A stretch of 64,000 nucleotides of DNA from Kosakonia sacchari (lineage in GTDB: Bacteria > Pseudomonadota > Gammaproteobacteria > Enterobacterales > Enterobacteriaceae), in assembly GCA_900109485.1 (NCBI GenBank), contig FOAY01000004.1, positions 423,774-487,773 on the forward strand. The letters run 5' to 3'. A program made the position numbers and the translations under genes. The first letter of the stretch is position 1. Each line of letters begins with the position of its first letter. The notes under the pieces are model-generated. The model was not told the DNA's origin, made no database searches, and saw only the letters and a program-made list of their open reading frames with translations. Of this stretch, positions 13,017-22,754 are shown piece by piece.

Positions 13017-14090
13017 TTAATCCGTTATTTTACCCTTTTCCACGGTGAACATCTTCGAATTTTTGTCCGACATGTCCATTACGTGCTCGGCGCTGATCGC
13101 GCTGACAAAAACCTGTGACTGCGTGGCTTTTAACCGGCTGGCTAACAGGCCGCGCTTCTCGTCATCAAGTTCGGAGGCAAAATCATCTATCAGGTATAAA
13201 CAGCGTCGTCCGCTTTCACGCGTTAAAAACTCGCCCTGCGCCAGACGCAGCGCGCACATCAGGAGTTTTAACTGCCCGCGAGACAGCGTATCTTCAACCG
13301 GCGCACCGTCCGCCCTGATGCGGAAATCCGCTTTATGCGGACCGTGAGCGGTGTAAGTCAGCATGCGGTCGCGCTCAAAATTGCGCTCCAGCACCTCACT
13401 GTAATCGGTCTCCTTTTCCCACCCGCGCTGAAATGAAAAAGTGAGGGAGAACTCCGGTAAAAACTGGCGGCAGGTATCTGCCATATCTTCCGCAATGGCG
13501 GCGCTGTATTCGGCGCGCCAGCGGCTTAGCTGCTCCGCCAGCGGGATCAGCTCTTTATCCCACGGACGAAGCTGCGCATAGTGGCTCACCTGGCGCAATG
13601 CGGCGTTGCGCTGCTTCAGCAGGCGCTTGAGATTGCTCCAGGCGGTAAAAAACCCGCTCTCATTGTGAAAACAACCCCAGTCAAGGAACGCTCTTCGATA
13701 TTTGGGGCCGCCGTTGAGCAAAGTAAACCCTTCAGGGGTGATGAGCTGCATCGGCATCAGCAGGGCCAGTTCAGCCACTTTGTGACCGTCGGTGCCGTCA
13801 ATGCGCACCTTGCTGTCGCCGAGCTTATCTTTGGTCAAACCAATCGAAGTTTCACGCTCTTCGCCCTGCAATCGTCCATGTAAAACAAAGGATTCCTGCT
13901 CATGACGAATCACGCGACCAATTTGCAAACTGCGAAACGCCCGGCCATGACCGAGCGTGTAAATGGCTTCCAGCACACTGGTTTTACCGCTGCCGTTGGC
14001 GCCGACGAGGAAATTAAAGCCGGGAGATAACGCGAGATCTGCATTCTCGATGTTACGGAAATCTTTGATCAGTAATCGGGTTAGCGACAT
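13017..14090 (-). CDS. recF: DNA replication and repair protein RecF
   Basis: The 357-residue SMC/ABC-type ATPase loads RecA at gaps with RecO and RecR. Walker A is GANGSGKTS near residue 30, the signature motif is SRGQLKLLM, and Walker B is [16 protein letters not shown], in the usual RecF order. The length equals E. coli RecF. In E. coli the start codon overlaps the dnaN stop; here 140 bases separate them, so the usual translational coupling to dnaN is lost (see the spacer entry). It starts [15 protein letters not shown]. Confidence 0.97.
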   Translation of the reverse strand: MSLTRLLIKDFRNIENADLALSPGFNFLVGANGSGKTSVLEAIYTLGHGRAFRSLQIGRVIRHEQESFVLHGRLQGEERETSIGLTKDKLGDSKVRIDGTDGHKVAELALLMPMQLITPEGFTLLNGGPKYRRAFLDWGCFHNESGFFTAWSNLKRLLKQRNAALRQVSHYAQLRPWDKELIPLAEQLSRWRAEYSAAIAEDMADTCRQFLPEFSLTFSFQRGWEKETDYSEVLERNFERDRMLTYTAHGPHKADFRIRADGAPVEDTLSRGQLKLLMCALRLAQGEFLTRESGRRCLYLIDDFASELDDEKRGLLASRLKATQSQVFVSAISAEHVMDMSDKNSKMFTVEKGKITD

Positions 14091-14230
14091 GATTTACTCA
14101 TCACCAGGGCGTTATCGTCGCAGTTAGTCTGGTTACGGCCAGCGCACAGCAACCGGAGCGTACTGAAGTACGTGAGGATTGCGAGCACTGCCCGGAGCCA
14201 GAATAACAAGTAAGATAGCCCGATACTTTT
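14091..14230. repeat. dnaN-recF spacer with imperfect palindromic repeat
   Basis: This 140-base spacer separates two genes that abut in E. coli. Its core, 14142-14189, is an extended imperfect palindrome centred on GTACTGAAGTAC, with arms AGCGCACAGCAACCGGAGCG and CGTGAGGATTGCGAGCACT. This resembles ERIC/REP-class intergenic repeats but is not a standard ERIC sequence. It should form a long RNA hairpin between the dnaN stop and the recF start. No promoter was recognised in it. Confidence 0.65.
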
Positions 14231-15331
14231 CTACAAACGCATTGGCATGACGACGTAAGCTGCGCTTTGACTCGCCGCATCTTCAATCTGCACGCTGGAA
14301 ACTGAATCCGTCAGCAGAATACGCACATTCTCACACTTCAGCGCATTCAGTACGTCCAGCACATAGCTGACGTTAAAGCCGATTTCCATTTCGCTGCCAG
14401 CGTAGGTGACGTCGAGAAACTCTTCGGCTTCTTCCTGCTCCGGGTTGTTAGCGGTGATTTTGATCTGGTTCTCACTGACATACAGACGCACACCCCGGAA
14501 CTTCTCGTTGGAGAGGATCGCCGCGCGGGCAAACGCCTGCTTGAGCGAATCGCAACCCGCTTCCAGCGTTTTGTCCGGGTTCTTCGGCAATACGCGACGA
14601 TAATCCGGAAAACGTCCATCAACCAGCTTGGAAGTGAAGATGAAATCACCGACGTGCGCACGAATATTGTTGCTACCAATTTGCACGCGCAGCGGTGTAT
14701 CGCCACCATCGAGCATACGCATCAACTCAATCACGCCTTTACGCGGCACGATCACCGAATGGTTCGGCAACGATTCGCCAATCGGCATCGAACAGACCGC
14801 CAGACGGTGGCCGTCAGTGGCCACGGTACGCAGCTCTTCGCCTTCGGTTTCAAACAGCATGCCGTTTAAGTAGTAACGTACGTCCTGATGCGCCATGGAG
14901 AACTGTGTCGCTTCGATCAGGCGCTTCATTGTGGCCTGCGGCAGCGTGAACTCCACTTCGCTTTGCCAGTCGTCCAGATTCGGGAAGTCCGCAGCGGGCA
15001 GCGTGGATAACGAGAAACGGCTGCGCCCGGAACGGATCAGCATACGCTCGCCTTCCAGCTGCACGGCGATTTCCGCACCTTCCGGCAGACCGCGGCAGAT
15101 GTCGAAGAATTTACGCGCCGGTACCGTGGTTGCGCCCTGTTCATGCGGCTGAACCAGCGCAACGCGCGCCACCATCTCCATTTCAAGATCGGTGCCGGTC
15201 AGCGACAGTGCGCCTTCAGTAACCTGAAGCAGCAGATTACCGAGAATAGGCAACGTCGGGCGACCGCCCAATGGGCCGCTAACCTGTTGCAGCGGCTTTA
15301 ATAAATGTTCACGTTCAACGGTAAATTTCAT
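14231..15331 (-). CDS. dnaN: DNA polymerase III beta subunit (sliding clamp)
   Basis: The 366-residue protein forms the dimeric ring that tethers DNA polymerase III and other clamp-binding proteins to DNA. It starts MKFTVEREHLLKPLQQVSG and has three repeated clamp domains; the C-terminal end AAYVVMPMRL holds the conserved M-x-M-R-L tail near the protein-binding cleft. The length equals that of E. coli. It follows dnaA with a four-base gap and is co-transcribed with it. The stop codon is TAG. Confidence 0.98.
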   Translation of the reverse strand: MKFTVEREHLLKPLQQVSGPLGGRPTLPILGNLLLQVTEGALSLTGTDLEMEMVARVALVQPHEQGATTVPARKFFDICRGLPEGAEIAVQLEGERMLIRSGRSRFSLSTLPAADFPNLDDWQSEVEFTLPQATMKRLIEATQFSMAHQDVRYYLNGMLFETEGEELRTVATDGHRLAVCSMPIGESLPNHSVIVPRKGVIELMRMLDGGDTPLRVQIGSNNIRAHVGDFIFTSKLVDGRFPDYRRVLPKNPDKTLEAGCDSLKQAFARAAILSNEKFRGVRLYVSENQIKITANNPEQEEAEEFLDVTYAGSEMEIGFNVSYVLDVLNALKCENVRILLTDSVSSVQIEDAASQSAAYVVMPMRL

Positions 15332-15335
15332 AGCG

Positions 15336-16733
15336 TCACGAAGATAATGTTCTGATTAAATTGGAAAAATCTTCTTTGATATCATGGCTTTCTTCACGCA
15401 ACTGCTCAATCTTACGGCAGGCATGCAGCACGGTAGTATGGTCGCGACCACCAAAAGCATCACCGATTTCCGGCAGGCTATGGTTAGTCAACTCCTTTGC
15501 CAGCGCCATCGCCATCTGGCGCGGACGGGCTACCGAACGGGATCGACGCTTGGAGAGAAGATCCGCAACCTTGATCTTGTAGTACTCGGCCACTGTCTTT
15601 TGAATATTGTCGATGGTGACCAGTTTTTCCTGTAGCGCCAGCAGATCGCGCAACGCTTCACGGACAAAATCGATGGTGATCGCGCGGCCGGTGAAGTTGG
15701 CATTGGCAATCACACGGTTCAGCGCCCCTTCCAACTCACGCACGTTCGAGCGCAGACGCTTGGCAATAAAGAAGGCCACTTCGCCCGGCAGACGAATATC
15801 GTTTTCATCTGCTTTTTTCATCAGGATCGCGACGCGGGTTTCCAGTTCCGGCGGCTCGATCGCTACCGTCAGGCCCCAGCCAAAGCGGGATTTTAAACGA
15901 TCCTCAACGCCGTTGATCTCTTTCGGATAGCGATCCGATGTGAGGATGATCTGCTGATTGCCTTCCAGCAGCGCGTTAAAGGTGTGGAAAAACTCTTCCT
16001 GGGATCGTTCTTTATTGGCAAAGAATTGAATATCGTCAATCAGCAGAGCATCAACGGAGCGGTAGTAGCGTTTAAACTCTTCGATCGCATTGTTTTGCAG
16101 GGCTTTTACCATGTCCTGGACAAAGCGCTCGGAGTGCATATACACCACTTTGGCATTCGGCTTTCGCGCCACAATGCCGTTACCCACCGCATGCAGCAGG
16201 TGCGTTTTACCCAGACCTGTACCGCCATATAAAAACAGCGGGTTATAGGCGCCACCGGGGTTATCCGCCACCTGGCGAGCCGCCGCGCGAGCCAGCTGGT
16301 TGGATTTACCTTCGACGAAGTTATCAAAGGTATGTTTCACATTAACGTTGGAACGGTAGGTCGGCTCTGCCGGCGCAGGAACATTGTCCCAGCCTGGACG
16401 CGCCGCTGGCGCTGCGCGCTGAACGACGACCTGCGCCGCCTGTGCGGGCGCAGAGATTGTCGCAGGTTCTTTCAGCGACTGGCTGACCGGGCGGGAACCC
16501 ACCTCAAAACGCAGCTGTGGGGCATCCGGGCCGCAGAACTCATTCAGCAGCCCATTGATATTATTAAGATATTTATCTCTTACCCAATCGAGCACAAAAC
16601 GGTTTGGCGCGTACAGTGCCAGCGTGTTATCGCTCAGTTCCGCCTGCAATGGGCGTATCCACATACTAAATTCTGTGGCTGGTAACTCATCCTGCAATCG
16701 GGCAAGACACTGCTGCCAAAGCGAAAGTGACAC
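15336..16733 (-). CDS. dnaA: Chromosomal replication initiator DnaA
   Basis: The 465-residue AAA+ initiator binds DnaA boxes at oriC and opens the origin. Domain I (about 1-90) begins [20 protein letters not shown]; a variable proline/alanine-rich linker follows; domain III has Walker [10 protein letters not shown] and Walker [10 protein letters not shown]; and domain IV ends with the DNA-binding signature [17 protein letters not shown] at 16733 is chosen because the sequence after it matches E. coli from its first residue; an ATG at 16745 would add four residues. The upstream region holds a DnaA box and clustered GATC sites, consistent with autorepression and Dam/SeqA control. Confidence 0.97.
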   Translation of the reverse strand: MSLSLWQQCLARLQDELPATEFSMWIRPLQAELSDNTLALYAPNRFVLDWVRDKYLNNINGLLNEFCGPDAPQLRFEVGSRPVSQSLKEPATISAPAQAAQVVVQRAAPAARPGWDNVPAPAEPTYRSNVNVKHTFDNFVEGKSNQLARAAARQVADNPGGAYNPLFLYGGTGLGKTHLLHAVGNGIVARKPNAKVVYMHSERFVQDMVKALQNNAIEEFKRYYRSVDALLIDDIQFFANKERSQEEFFHTFNALLEGNQQIILTSDRYPKEINGVEDRLKSRFGWGLTVAIEPPELETRVAILMKKADENDIRLPGEVAFFIAKRLRSNVRELEGALNRVIANANFTGRAITIDFVREALRDLLALQEKLVTIDNIQKTVAEYYKIKVADLLSKRRSRSVARPRQMAMALAKELTNHSLPEIGDAFGGRDHTTVLHACRKIEQLREESHDIKEDFSNLIRTLSS

Positions 16734-17080
16734 GGCGGACTCCACTCGAACGAAAATCGATAAATAAAAGACAGAAACATTAAAGTTTTTTGACGCACAT
16801 CGATAAGACCCAACCGGGTGACGTGCGAACCGCTATCTACGGTTTGTGCCCTAAGAACGATCCTGGATCGCGATCGGGACCGCGGATCATAGCGTAAACC
16901 GCCGCAGAGATCTTCTGTTTATCACAGATTCTTTATGATTTATCCACAGGGCAATTTGGAACCGGCTAAGTGTAATCGATCCTCGCAGGCGTGCGGGACG
17001 TTTTAGTCCGCATATTGGAAAATTTAATGAGTAATGATGATTTATTGCTTAAACGATCTAATGAAGATCCTGGAGGATCC
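16734..17080. promoter_or_regulatory. dnaA promoter region with DnaA box and GATC cluster
   Basis: A leftward promoter -10 TATGAT (complement of 16886-16891) corresponds to E. coli dnaA P2. A perfect DnaA box TTATCCACA lies at 16940-16948, about 50 bases upstream. Four GATC sites fall within 16859-16890, with more at about 16909 and 16978, as expected for SeqA-sequestered dnaA control. No ORF of interest is seen in this stretch. Confidence 0.8.
16940..16948 (+). promoter_or_regulatory. DnaA box (perfect) in dnaA promoter
   Basis: TTATCCACA matches the high-affinity consensus exactly. Its place between the dnaA and rpmH promoters matches the autoregulatory box in E. coli. Confidence 0.88.
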
Positions 17081-17108
17081 TTGCGCTTTGCCGTTTGCCC
17101 CGTATAAT
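17081..17108 (+). promoter_or_regulatory. rpmH promoter (upstream)
   Basis: TTGCGC at 17081-17086 and TATAAT at 17103-17108 are 16 bases apart, a good sigma-70 promoter facing rpmH. Confidence 0.7.
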
Positions 17109-17205
17109 TCTGCCCCCGGCGCGTCTTGCTCGTTTTCAGGCGTCGAATGCAGCTTATTTTTTGCGCGATTATGTGCGAAAATACGTGCGCTATAAGGAAA
17201 GAGAA

Positions 17206-17234
17206 TTGACTCCGGAGTGTACAATTATTACAAT
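17206..17234 (+). promoter_or_regulatory. rpmH promoter (proximal)
   Basis: TTGACT at 17206-17211 and TACAAT at 17229-17234 have a 17-base spacer. This is the strongest promoter match before rpmH, leaving a leader of about 96 bases. Confidence 0.78.
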
Positions 17235-17324
17235 CCGGCCTCTTTAATTACCCATGGCTCGCGCGCCTGTCGTTCGATATCCGTTCAGGCATACGCAAAA
17301 GTCAGTGAATTTATTCAAGTTTAG

Positions 17325-17477
<153 letters not shown>

Positions 17478-17493
17478 TAAAGCTAACCCCTGA

Positions 17494-17853
17494 GTGGTTA
17501 AGCTCGCTTTTCCCAGGGAGTTACGTTTGTTAACTCCCACTCATTTCACTTTCGTCTTCCAGCAGCCACAACGGGCTGGCACGCCGCAAATCACCATCCT
17601 CGGCCGCCTGAATTCGCTGGGGCATCCCCGTATCGGTCTGACCGTCGCCAAGAAAAATGTTAAACGCGCCCATGAACGCAATCGGATTAAACGTCTGACG
17701 CGTGAAAGCTTCCGTTTACGCCAGCATGAATTGCCAGCAATGGATTTCGTGGTGGTGGCGAAGAAGGGGGTTGCCGACCTCGATAACCGTGCTCTCTCGG
17801 AAGCGTTGGAAAAATTATGGCGCCGCCATTGTCGCCTGGCTCACGGGTCCTGA
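17494..17853 (+). CDS. rnpA: Ribonuclease P protein component
   Basis: The 119-residue basic protein partners the RnpB RNA in trimming tRNA 5' leaders. The RNR signature is [18 protein letters not shown] (about residues 57-74), and a central TPTHFTFVF strand binds the precursor leader. It starts at GTG, as in E. coli, and has the same length. Its last 37 bases overlap yidD, a conserved arrangement. Confidence 0.97.
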   Translation: MVKLAFPRELRLLTPTHFTFVFQQPQRAGTPQITILGRLNSLGHPRIGLTVAKKNVKRAHERNRIKRLTRESFRLRQHELPAMDFVVVAKKGVADLDNRALSEALEKLWRRHCRLAHGS

Positions 17854-18074
17854 TAGCCCTGATTAGGGTCTATCAACGCCTGATTAGTCCGCTACTTGGG
17901 CCGCACTGCCGTTTCACCCCCACCTGCTCGCAATATGGAATTGAGGCATTGCGCAGGTTTGGTATGTTAAAAGGCAGTTGGTTGACAATGAAACGCGTAT
18001 TAAAATGCCACCCTTTACACCCGGGTGGCGACGATCCCGTCCAGCCAGGACCTTCTAAAACCAGAGAACACTAA
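17817..18074 (+). CDS. yidD: Membrane protein insertion efficiency factor YidD
   Basis: The 85-residue protein carries the YidD signature: [20 protein letters not shown] with two cysteines, followed by the [12 protein letters not shown] motif. It begins with an amphipathic region that attaches to the inner face of the cytoplasmic membrane. It assists YidC-dependent insertion. It overlaps rnpA by 37 bases and ends two bases before yidC, so it is tightly coupled to both. Confidence 0.96.
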   Translation: MAPPLSPGSRVLIALIRVYQRLISPLLGPHCRFTPTCSQYGIEALRRFGMLKGSWLTMKRVLKCHPLHPGGDDPVQPGPSKTREH

Positions 18075-18076
18075 CG

Positions 18077-19723
18077 ATGGATTCGCAACGCAATCTTTTT
18101 ATCATCGCTTTGTTGTTCGTGTCTTTCATGATCTGGCAAACGTGGGAGAAGGATAAAAATCCTCCTCCGGCGCAGCAGCAGACCACGCAGACTACGACCA
18201 CCGCAGCGGGTAGCGCAGCCGACCAGGGCGTACCAGCCAGTGGCCAGGGGAAACTGATCACGGTGAAAACCGATGTGCTTGAGCTGACCATCAACACCCG
18301 TGGTGGTGATGTTGAACAGGCACTGCTTCCGACGTACCCGAAAGAGTTGGGCTCCAGCGAGCCGTTCCAGTTACTGGAAACTACACCGCAGTTTATCTAT
18401 CAGGCGCAAAGCGGCCTGACCGGTCGTGACGGCCCGGATAACCCGGCTAACGGCCCGCGCCCGCTGTATAACGTAGAAAAAGATGCGTTTGTGCTGGCTG
18501 ATGGTCAGAACGAACTGGCGATCCCGCTGACTTACACCGACGCGGCTGGCAATACCTTCACCAAAACCTTCACGCTGAAACGCGGCGAATATGCGGTGAA
18601 CGTAGGCTACAGCGTGCAGAACGCCGGTGATAAACCGTTGGAAGTAGCAACGTTTGGTCAGTTGAAGCAATCCATCAATCTGCCTTCTCACCGCGATACC
18701 GGCAGCAGCAACTTTGCGCTGCATACCTTCCGCGGTGCGGCGTATTCCACGCCTGACGCGAAGTATGAAAAATACAAATTCGACACCATCGCCGATAACG
18801 AAAACCTCAACGTCAGCTCCAATGGCGGCTGGGTTGCGATGCTGCAACAATATTTCGCTACTGCATGGATCCCGCGTAACGAAGGCGCGAATAACTTCTA
18901 TACCAGCAACCTGGGCAATGGCGTAGCCGCTATTGGTTATAAATCCCAGCCGGTACTGGTGCAGCCGGGTCAGACTACCGCACTGAACAGCACTCTGTGG
19001 GTCGGCCCGGAAATTCAGGACAAAATGGCTGCGGCGGCGCCGCACCTGGATCTGACAGTGGATTACGGCTGGTTGTGGTTTATCTCTCAGCCGCTGTTCA
19101 AACTGCTGAAGTGGATCCACAGCTTCCTGGGTAACTGGGGCTTCTCCATCATCGCAATCACCTTTATCGTTCGTGGCATCATGTACCCGCTGACCAAAGC
19201 GCAGTACACCTCCATGGCGAAAATGCGCATGCTGCAACCGAAGATTCAGGCCATGCGCGAGCGTCTGGGTGACGATAAGCAGCGTATGAGTCAGGAGATG
19301 ATGGCGCTGTACAAAGCGGAGAAAGTGAACCCGCTGGGCGGCTGCTTCCCGCTGATTATTCAGATGCCTATCTTCCTGGCGCTGTATTACATGCTGATGG
19401 GTTCTGTTGAACTGCGCCATGCGCCGTTCGCACTGTGGATCCATGACCTGTCTGCACAGGACCCGTACTACATCCTGCCGATCCTGATGGGCGTAACGAT
19501 GTTCTTCATCCAGAAGATGTCGCCGACCACCGTGACCGACCCGATGCAGCAGAAGATCATGACCTTTATGCCGGTCATCTTCACGGTATTCTTCCTGTGG
19601 TTCCCGTCAGGTCTGGTGCTGTACTATATCGTCAGCAACCTGGTGACCATCATTCAGCAACAGCTGATTTACCGTGGTCTGGAGAAGCGCGGTCTGCATA
19701 GCCGCCAGAAGAAAAGCTCCTGA
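18077..19723 (+). CDS. yidC: Membrane protein insertase YidC
   Basis: The 548-residue inner-membrane protein inserts membrane proteins such as AtpE and PstC-type subunits, alone or with SecYEG. It has an N-terminal anchor ([18 protein letters not shown]), a long periplasmic domain (about 60-340) and five C-terminal core helices beginning near [19 protein letters not shown]. The hydrophilic-groove arginine lies in [15 protein letters not shown]. The length equals E. coli YidC. It is followed by a REP element and terminator. Confidence 0.98.
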   Translation: MDSQRNLFIIALLFVSFMIWQTWEKDKNPPPAQQQTTQTTTTAAGSAADQGVPASGQGKLITVKTDVLELTINTRGGDVEQALLPTYPKELGSSEPFQLLETTPQFIYQAQSGLTGRDGPDNPANGPRPLYNVEKDAFVLADGQNELAIPLTYTDAAGNTFTKTFTLKRGEYAVNVGYSVQNAGDKPLEVATFGQLKQSINLPSHRDTGSSNFALHTFRGAAYSTPDAKYEKYKFDTIADNENLNVSSNGGWVAMLQQYFATAWIPRNEGANNFYTSNLGNGVAAIGYKSQPVLVQPGQTTALNSTLWVGPEIQDKMAAAAPHLDLTVDYGWLWFISQPLFKLLKWIHSFLGNWGFSIIAITFIVRGIMYPLTKAQYTSMAKMRMLQPKIQAMRERLGDDKQRMSQEMMALYKAEKVNPLGGCFPLIIQMPIFLALYYMLMGSVELRHAPFALWIHDLSAQDPYYILPILMGVTMFFIQKMSPTTVTDPMQQKIMTFMPVIFTVFFLWFPSGLVLYYIVSNLVTIIQQQLIYRGLEKRGLHSRQKKSS

Positions 19724-19730
19724 TACGCTG

Positions 19731-19760
19731 TAGGCCGGGTAAGCGAAGCGCCACCCGGCA
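19731..19760. repeat. REP element after yidC
   Basis: TAGGCCGGGTAAGCGAAGCG followed by CCACCCGGCA forms a REP-type stem a few bases after the yidC stop. Confidence 0.75.
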
Positions 19761-19773
19761 AAAGGAACAACAC

Positions 19774-19803
19774 AAAGGGCGGTCAGTTGACCGCCTTTTT
19801 TAT
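19774..19803 (+). terminator. Rho-independent terminator between yidC and mnmE
   Basis: AAAGGGCGGTCAGTTGACCG followed by CCTTTTTT gives a strong GGCGGTCA/TGACCGCC stem with a T run. It separates the ribosomal-protein group from mnmE, which starts 24 bases later, so read-through or a promoter within yidC must serve mnmE. Confidence 0.85.
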
Positions 19804-19826
19804 TTTGAGATTTCGGAAAACATACC

Positions 19827-21191
19827 ATGAGCCATAACGACACTATCGTCGCACAGGCAACACCACCGGGACGCGGTGGTGTGGGCATCCTGCGCATTTC
19901 GGGCGTAAAAGCGCGAGACGTGGCGCAGGCGGTGCTTGGCAAGCTGCCTAAACCGCGTTATGCCGACTATCTGCCGTTCCAGGATGCCGATGGCAGCGCG
20001 CTGGATCAAGGCATTGCGCTGTGGTTCCCGGGCCCGAACTCCTTTACCGGTGAAGATGTACTGGAGCTACAAGGGCACGGCGGCCCGGTTATCCTCGACC
20101 TGCTGTTAAAACGCATTCTGACCTTACCAGGGCTGCGCATTGCCCGGCCGGGCGAGTTCTCCGAGCGCGCGTTCCTTAACGATAAGCTCGATCTGGCGCA
20201 GGCTGAAGCGATTGCCGATTTAATTGACGCCAGTTCAGAGCAGGCTGCGCGCTCCGCGCTGAACTCGTTGCAGGGCGCTTTCTCCGCTCGTGTTAAACAC
20301 CTTGTGGAAGCACTTACTCACCTGCGCATCTATGTAGAAGCGGCTATCGACTTCCCGGATGAAGAGATCGACTTCCTTTCAGACGGCAAAATCGAAGCTC
20401 AGTTGAACGACGTTATCGCCAATCTGGACGCGGTACGAGCCGAAGCGCGTCAGGGAAGCCTGCTGCGTGAAGGGATGAAAGTGGTCATTGCTGGTCGCCC
20501 AAATGCCGGGAAATCGAGCCTGTTGAACGCGCTGGCCGGACGTGAAGCCGCTATTGTGACGGATATTGCAGGCACCACGCGCGACGTATTGCGCGAGCAT
20601 ATACATATCGACGGTATGCCGCTGCACATTATCGATACTGCCGGTTTGCGCGAAGCCAGCGACGAAGTGGAGCGTATCGGTATCGAACGCGCCTGGCAGG
20701 AGATTGAGCAGGCCGACCGCGTGTTGTTTATGGTTGACGGCACCACCACCGAAGCGGTTGATCCGGCGGAAATCTGGCCGGACTTTATTGCCCGTCTGCC
20801 CGCCAGATTACCGATCACCGTGGTACGCAATAAAGCGGATGTTACCGGCGAGCCGCTGGGTATCAGCGATGTGAACAATCACTCACTTGTGCGTCTCTCC
20901 GCGCGCACCGGCGAAGGCGTTGACGTGCTGCGTCAGCATCTCAAGCAGAGTATGGGGTTTGACACCAGCATGGAAGGCGGTTTCCTGGCGCGTCGCCGAC
21001 ACTTACAGGCGCTCGAAGCGGCCGCAGAGCATCTGCAACAGGGTAAAGCGCAACTGCTGGGTGCCTGGGCAGGAGAATTGCTGGCCGAGGAGCTGCGCCT
21101 CGCACAGCAGAACCTGAGCGAGATCACCGGCGAGTTTACCTCCGATGATTTGCTGGGCCGCATCTTCTCCAGCTTCTGTATTGGTAAATAA
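19827..21191 (+). CDS. mnmE: tRNA uridine-5-carboxymethylaminomethyl modification GTPase MnmE
   Basis: The 454-residue GTPase works with MnmG to modify wobble uridine 34 of several tRNAs. The N-terminal folate-binding domain begins [20 protein letters not shown]. The G domain has G1 [10 protein letters not shown]3 DTAG and G4 NKAD. The C-terminal FCIGK motif holds the functional cysteine at the very end. The partner mnmG lies in the same window near oriC. The length equals E. coli MnmE. Confidence 0.97.
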   Translation: MSHNDTIVAQATPPGRGGVGILRISGVKARDVAQAVLGKLPKPRYADYLPFQDADGSALDQGIALWFPGPNSFTGEDVLELQGHGGPVILDLLLKRILTLPGLRIARPGEFSERAFLNDKLDLAQAEAIADLIDASSEQAARSALNSLQGAFSARVKHLVEALTHLRIYVEAAIDFPDEEIDFLSDGKIEAQLNDVIANLDAVRAEARQGSLLREGMKVVIAGRPNAGKSSLLNALAGREAAIVTDIAGTTRDVLREHIHIDGMPLHIIDTAGLREASDEVERIGIERAWQEIEQADRVLFMVDGTTTEAVDPAEIWPDFIARLPARLPITVVRNKADVTGEPLGISDVNNHSLVRLSARTGEGVDVLRQHLKQSMGFDTSMEGGFLARRRHLQALEAAAEHLQQGKAQLLGAWAGELLAEELRLAQQNLSEITGEFTSDDLLGRIFSSFCIGK

Positions 21192-21199
21192 TCGTACGG

Positions 21200-21224
21200 A
21201 ACGGCCATAAAAATGGCCGTTTCT
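21200..21224 (+). terminator. Terminator after mnmE
   Basis: AACGGCCATAAAAATGGCCG followed by TTTCT forms a hairpin nine bases after the mnmE stop. Confidence 0.75.
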
Positions 21225-21387
21225 GCTATAACGATGAATCCTGTAAAGTGCTGGATTGACCAAACAAAGTGTAAATATCCCCGTTAGGACTTTTCAGATG
21301 CCAATTTCCGCATTAAAACCTATGGACTATGGGCGATAATATTCACTATCGATTCGATTCATTCAGACCATTATCACGGAGAGAAAA

Positions 21388-22131
21388 ATGGCTACGCATT
21401 TTGCACGAGGGATAATTTCCGAAGGGCACCTTGTCTCCACCCGACTACCGGTGTCCTGTCACGATACGGCTCGCCAGCTTCCTGAGCATCGCCGCACACG
21501 CTTTCTTGCTTCCCGTGCATTACTCGCTGAAATGATGTTTATGCTGTATGGCGCCAGCGAACTGCCAGAGATAGTCATTGAATCCAGCGGTAAGCCGAAG
21601 TTTGCCGACGTGAGTCTGCCGCACTTTTCGCTGGCCTATGCCGGGAATATGGTGGGTGTCGCCATTACGACTGAAGGCGAATGTGGTCTGGATATGGAGT
21701 TGCAACGCGCTACGCGCAGTTTTCACGGTGTGCATGCGCAGAAGCCCCTTTTCAGCAATAATGAGCTGCTGTGGATCAATAACCAAAACGATCCCAACGA
21801 AGCGCAAACCCAACTTGTCACGCTGCGCCAGAGCGCAATGAAACTGATCCATCAAATGCACGACGATCAAGGCCTGCTGCAACTGTTGCCGGGCTCAGGA
21901 CGTCTGCGTCTGACGCCGCTAACGCGGGTTGAAGTGATGTGTGACGCAGAAGATGTGCTGATCTGGTCTGTCGCGGTATCACCTGCCATCGAAAGCCTGA
22001 AAATATGGGAATTCGATAGCCGTACAGGGTGGCGTTATCTCTCCGATGTGCAAACGCGCGCCAACGATCCTGCCTCCCGGTTAATGCGTTTCACCAGCTT
22101 GCCCGCCGAAAAAGCCCTGATCCTTAATTGA
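21388..22131 (+). CDS. yieE: YieE, phosphopantetheinyl transferase-like protein
   Basis: The 247-residue protein matches E. coli YieE. It has a Sfp-like layout: an N-terminal RFLASRALLAEMM segment, PKFADVSLPHFSLAYAGNMV resembling the substrate-positioning region, and the metal-binding GLDMELQ. The second catalytic motif of Sfp enzymes, W-x-x-K-E-(A/S), is replaced by LRQSAMKL, which lacks the Glu. Carrier-protein transfer activity is therefore uncertain. Relatives are annotated as 4'-phosphopantetheinyl transferases. It starts at ATG 21388 after GGAGAG and is 20 bases ahead of chrR, with which it probably forms an operon. An inverted repeat CGATA/TATCG sits at 21334-21351 upstream. Confidence 0.82.
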   Translation: MATHFARGIISEGHLVSTRLPVSCHDTARQLPEHRRTRFLASRALLAEMMFMLYGASELPEIVIESSGKPKFADVSLPHFSLAYAGNMVGVAITTEGECGLDMELQRATRSFHGVHAQKPLFSNNELLWINNQNDPNEAQTQLVTLRQSAMKLIHQMHDDQGLLQLLPGSGRLRLTPLTRVEVMCDAEDVLIWSVAVSPAIESLKIWEFDSRTGWRYLSDVQTRANDPASRLMRFTSLPAEKALILN

Positions 22132-22151
22132 TCTCATAATGAGGAGTCATC

Positions 22152-22718
22152 ATGTCTGTTGAACTCAAGGTTGTGACCCTGCTCGGTAGCCTGCGTAAAG
22201 GCTCTTTTAATGCCATGGTCGCGCGCACATTGCCTAAGCTTGCGCCAGCGGGCATGGATATCACGCCGCTGCCTTCGATTGCTAATATCCCGCTGTACGA
22301 TGCCGATATTCAGCAAGAAGAAGGTTTCCCGGAAAGTGTGCAGGAGCTTGCCGAACACATCCGTGCGGCTGACGGCGTGGTGATTGTGACGCCGGAGTAT
22401 AACTACTCGGTGCCGGGTGGCCTGAAGAACGCGATTGACTGGCTGTCTCGCTTGCCAGAGCAGCCGCTGGCGGGTAAGCCGGTGCTGATTCAGACCAGCT
22501 CAATGGGAGCGATTGGCGGCGCGCGTTGCCAGTATCATTTGCGTCAGATCCTGGTGTTCCTTGATGCGATGGTCATGAACAAACCGGAATTTATGGGCGG
22601 GGTGATTCAAAGCAAGGTGGATCAGCAGACAGGGGAAGTGGTCGATCAAAGCACGCTTGACCATCTGACTGGCCAGCTTACGGCTTTCGGCGAGTATATT
22701 CAGCGCGTTAAGCCGTAA
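22152..22718 (+). CDS. chrR: NADPH-dependent FMN reductase / chromate (quinone) reductase YieF
   Basis: The 188-residue flavodoxin-fold protein equals E. coli ChrR/YieF. It has the FMN-phosphate loop LLGSLRKGSFN near the N-terminus and the family motif PEYNYSVPGGLKNAIDWLSR near residue 80. It is a soluble FMN enzyme that reduces quinones and, incidentally, chromate, limiting oxidative stress. It starts 20 bases after yieE with AGGAG upstream. It converges on adeP. Confidence 0.95.
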   Translation: MSVELKVVTLLGSLRKGSFNAMVARTLPKLAPAGMDITPLPSIANIPLYDADIQQEEGFPESVQELAEHIRAADGVVIVTPEYNYSVPGGLKNAIDWLSRLPEQPLAGKPVLIQTSSMGAIGGARCQYHLRQILVFLDAMVMNKPEFMGGVIQSKVDQQTGEVVDQSTLDHLTGQLTAFGEYIQRVKP

Positions 22719-22724
22719 TGGAAA

Positions 22725-22750
22725 CCCCTCCCGCAGCGCGAGAGGGGAAA
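22725..22750. terminator. Hairpin terminator between chrR and adeP
   Basis: CCCCTC at 22725 pairs with GAGGGG at 22742, with GC-rich bases between and an AAAA on the right that becomes a U run for leftward transcripts. It can end adeP transcripts and possibly chrR transcripts too. Confidence 0.65.
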
Positions 22751-22754
22751 AGCA

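Noticed and set aside
14101..14286. 61-codon leftward frame across the dnaN end and the palindromic spacer
   Set aside because: It starts inside dnaN in another frame and reads through the repeat; it is Ser/Cys-rich and has no ribosome-binding site.
18371..19444. 357-codon leftward open frame opposite yidC
   Set aside because: It is a shadow of yidC, with no start signal or recognisable domain.
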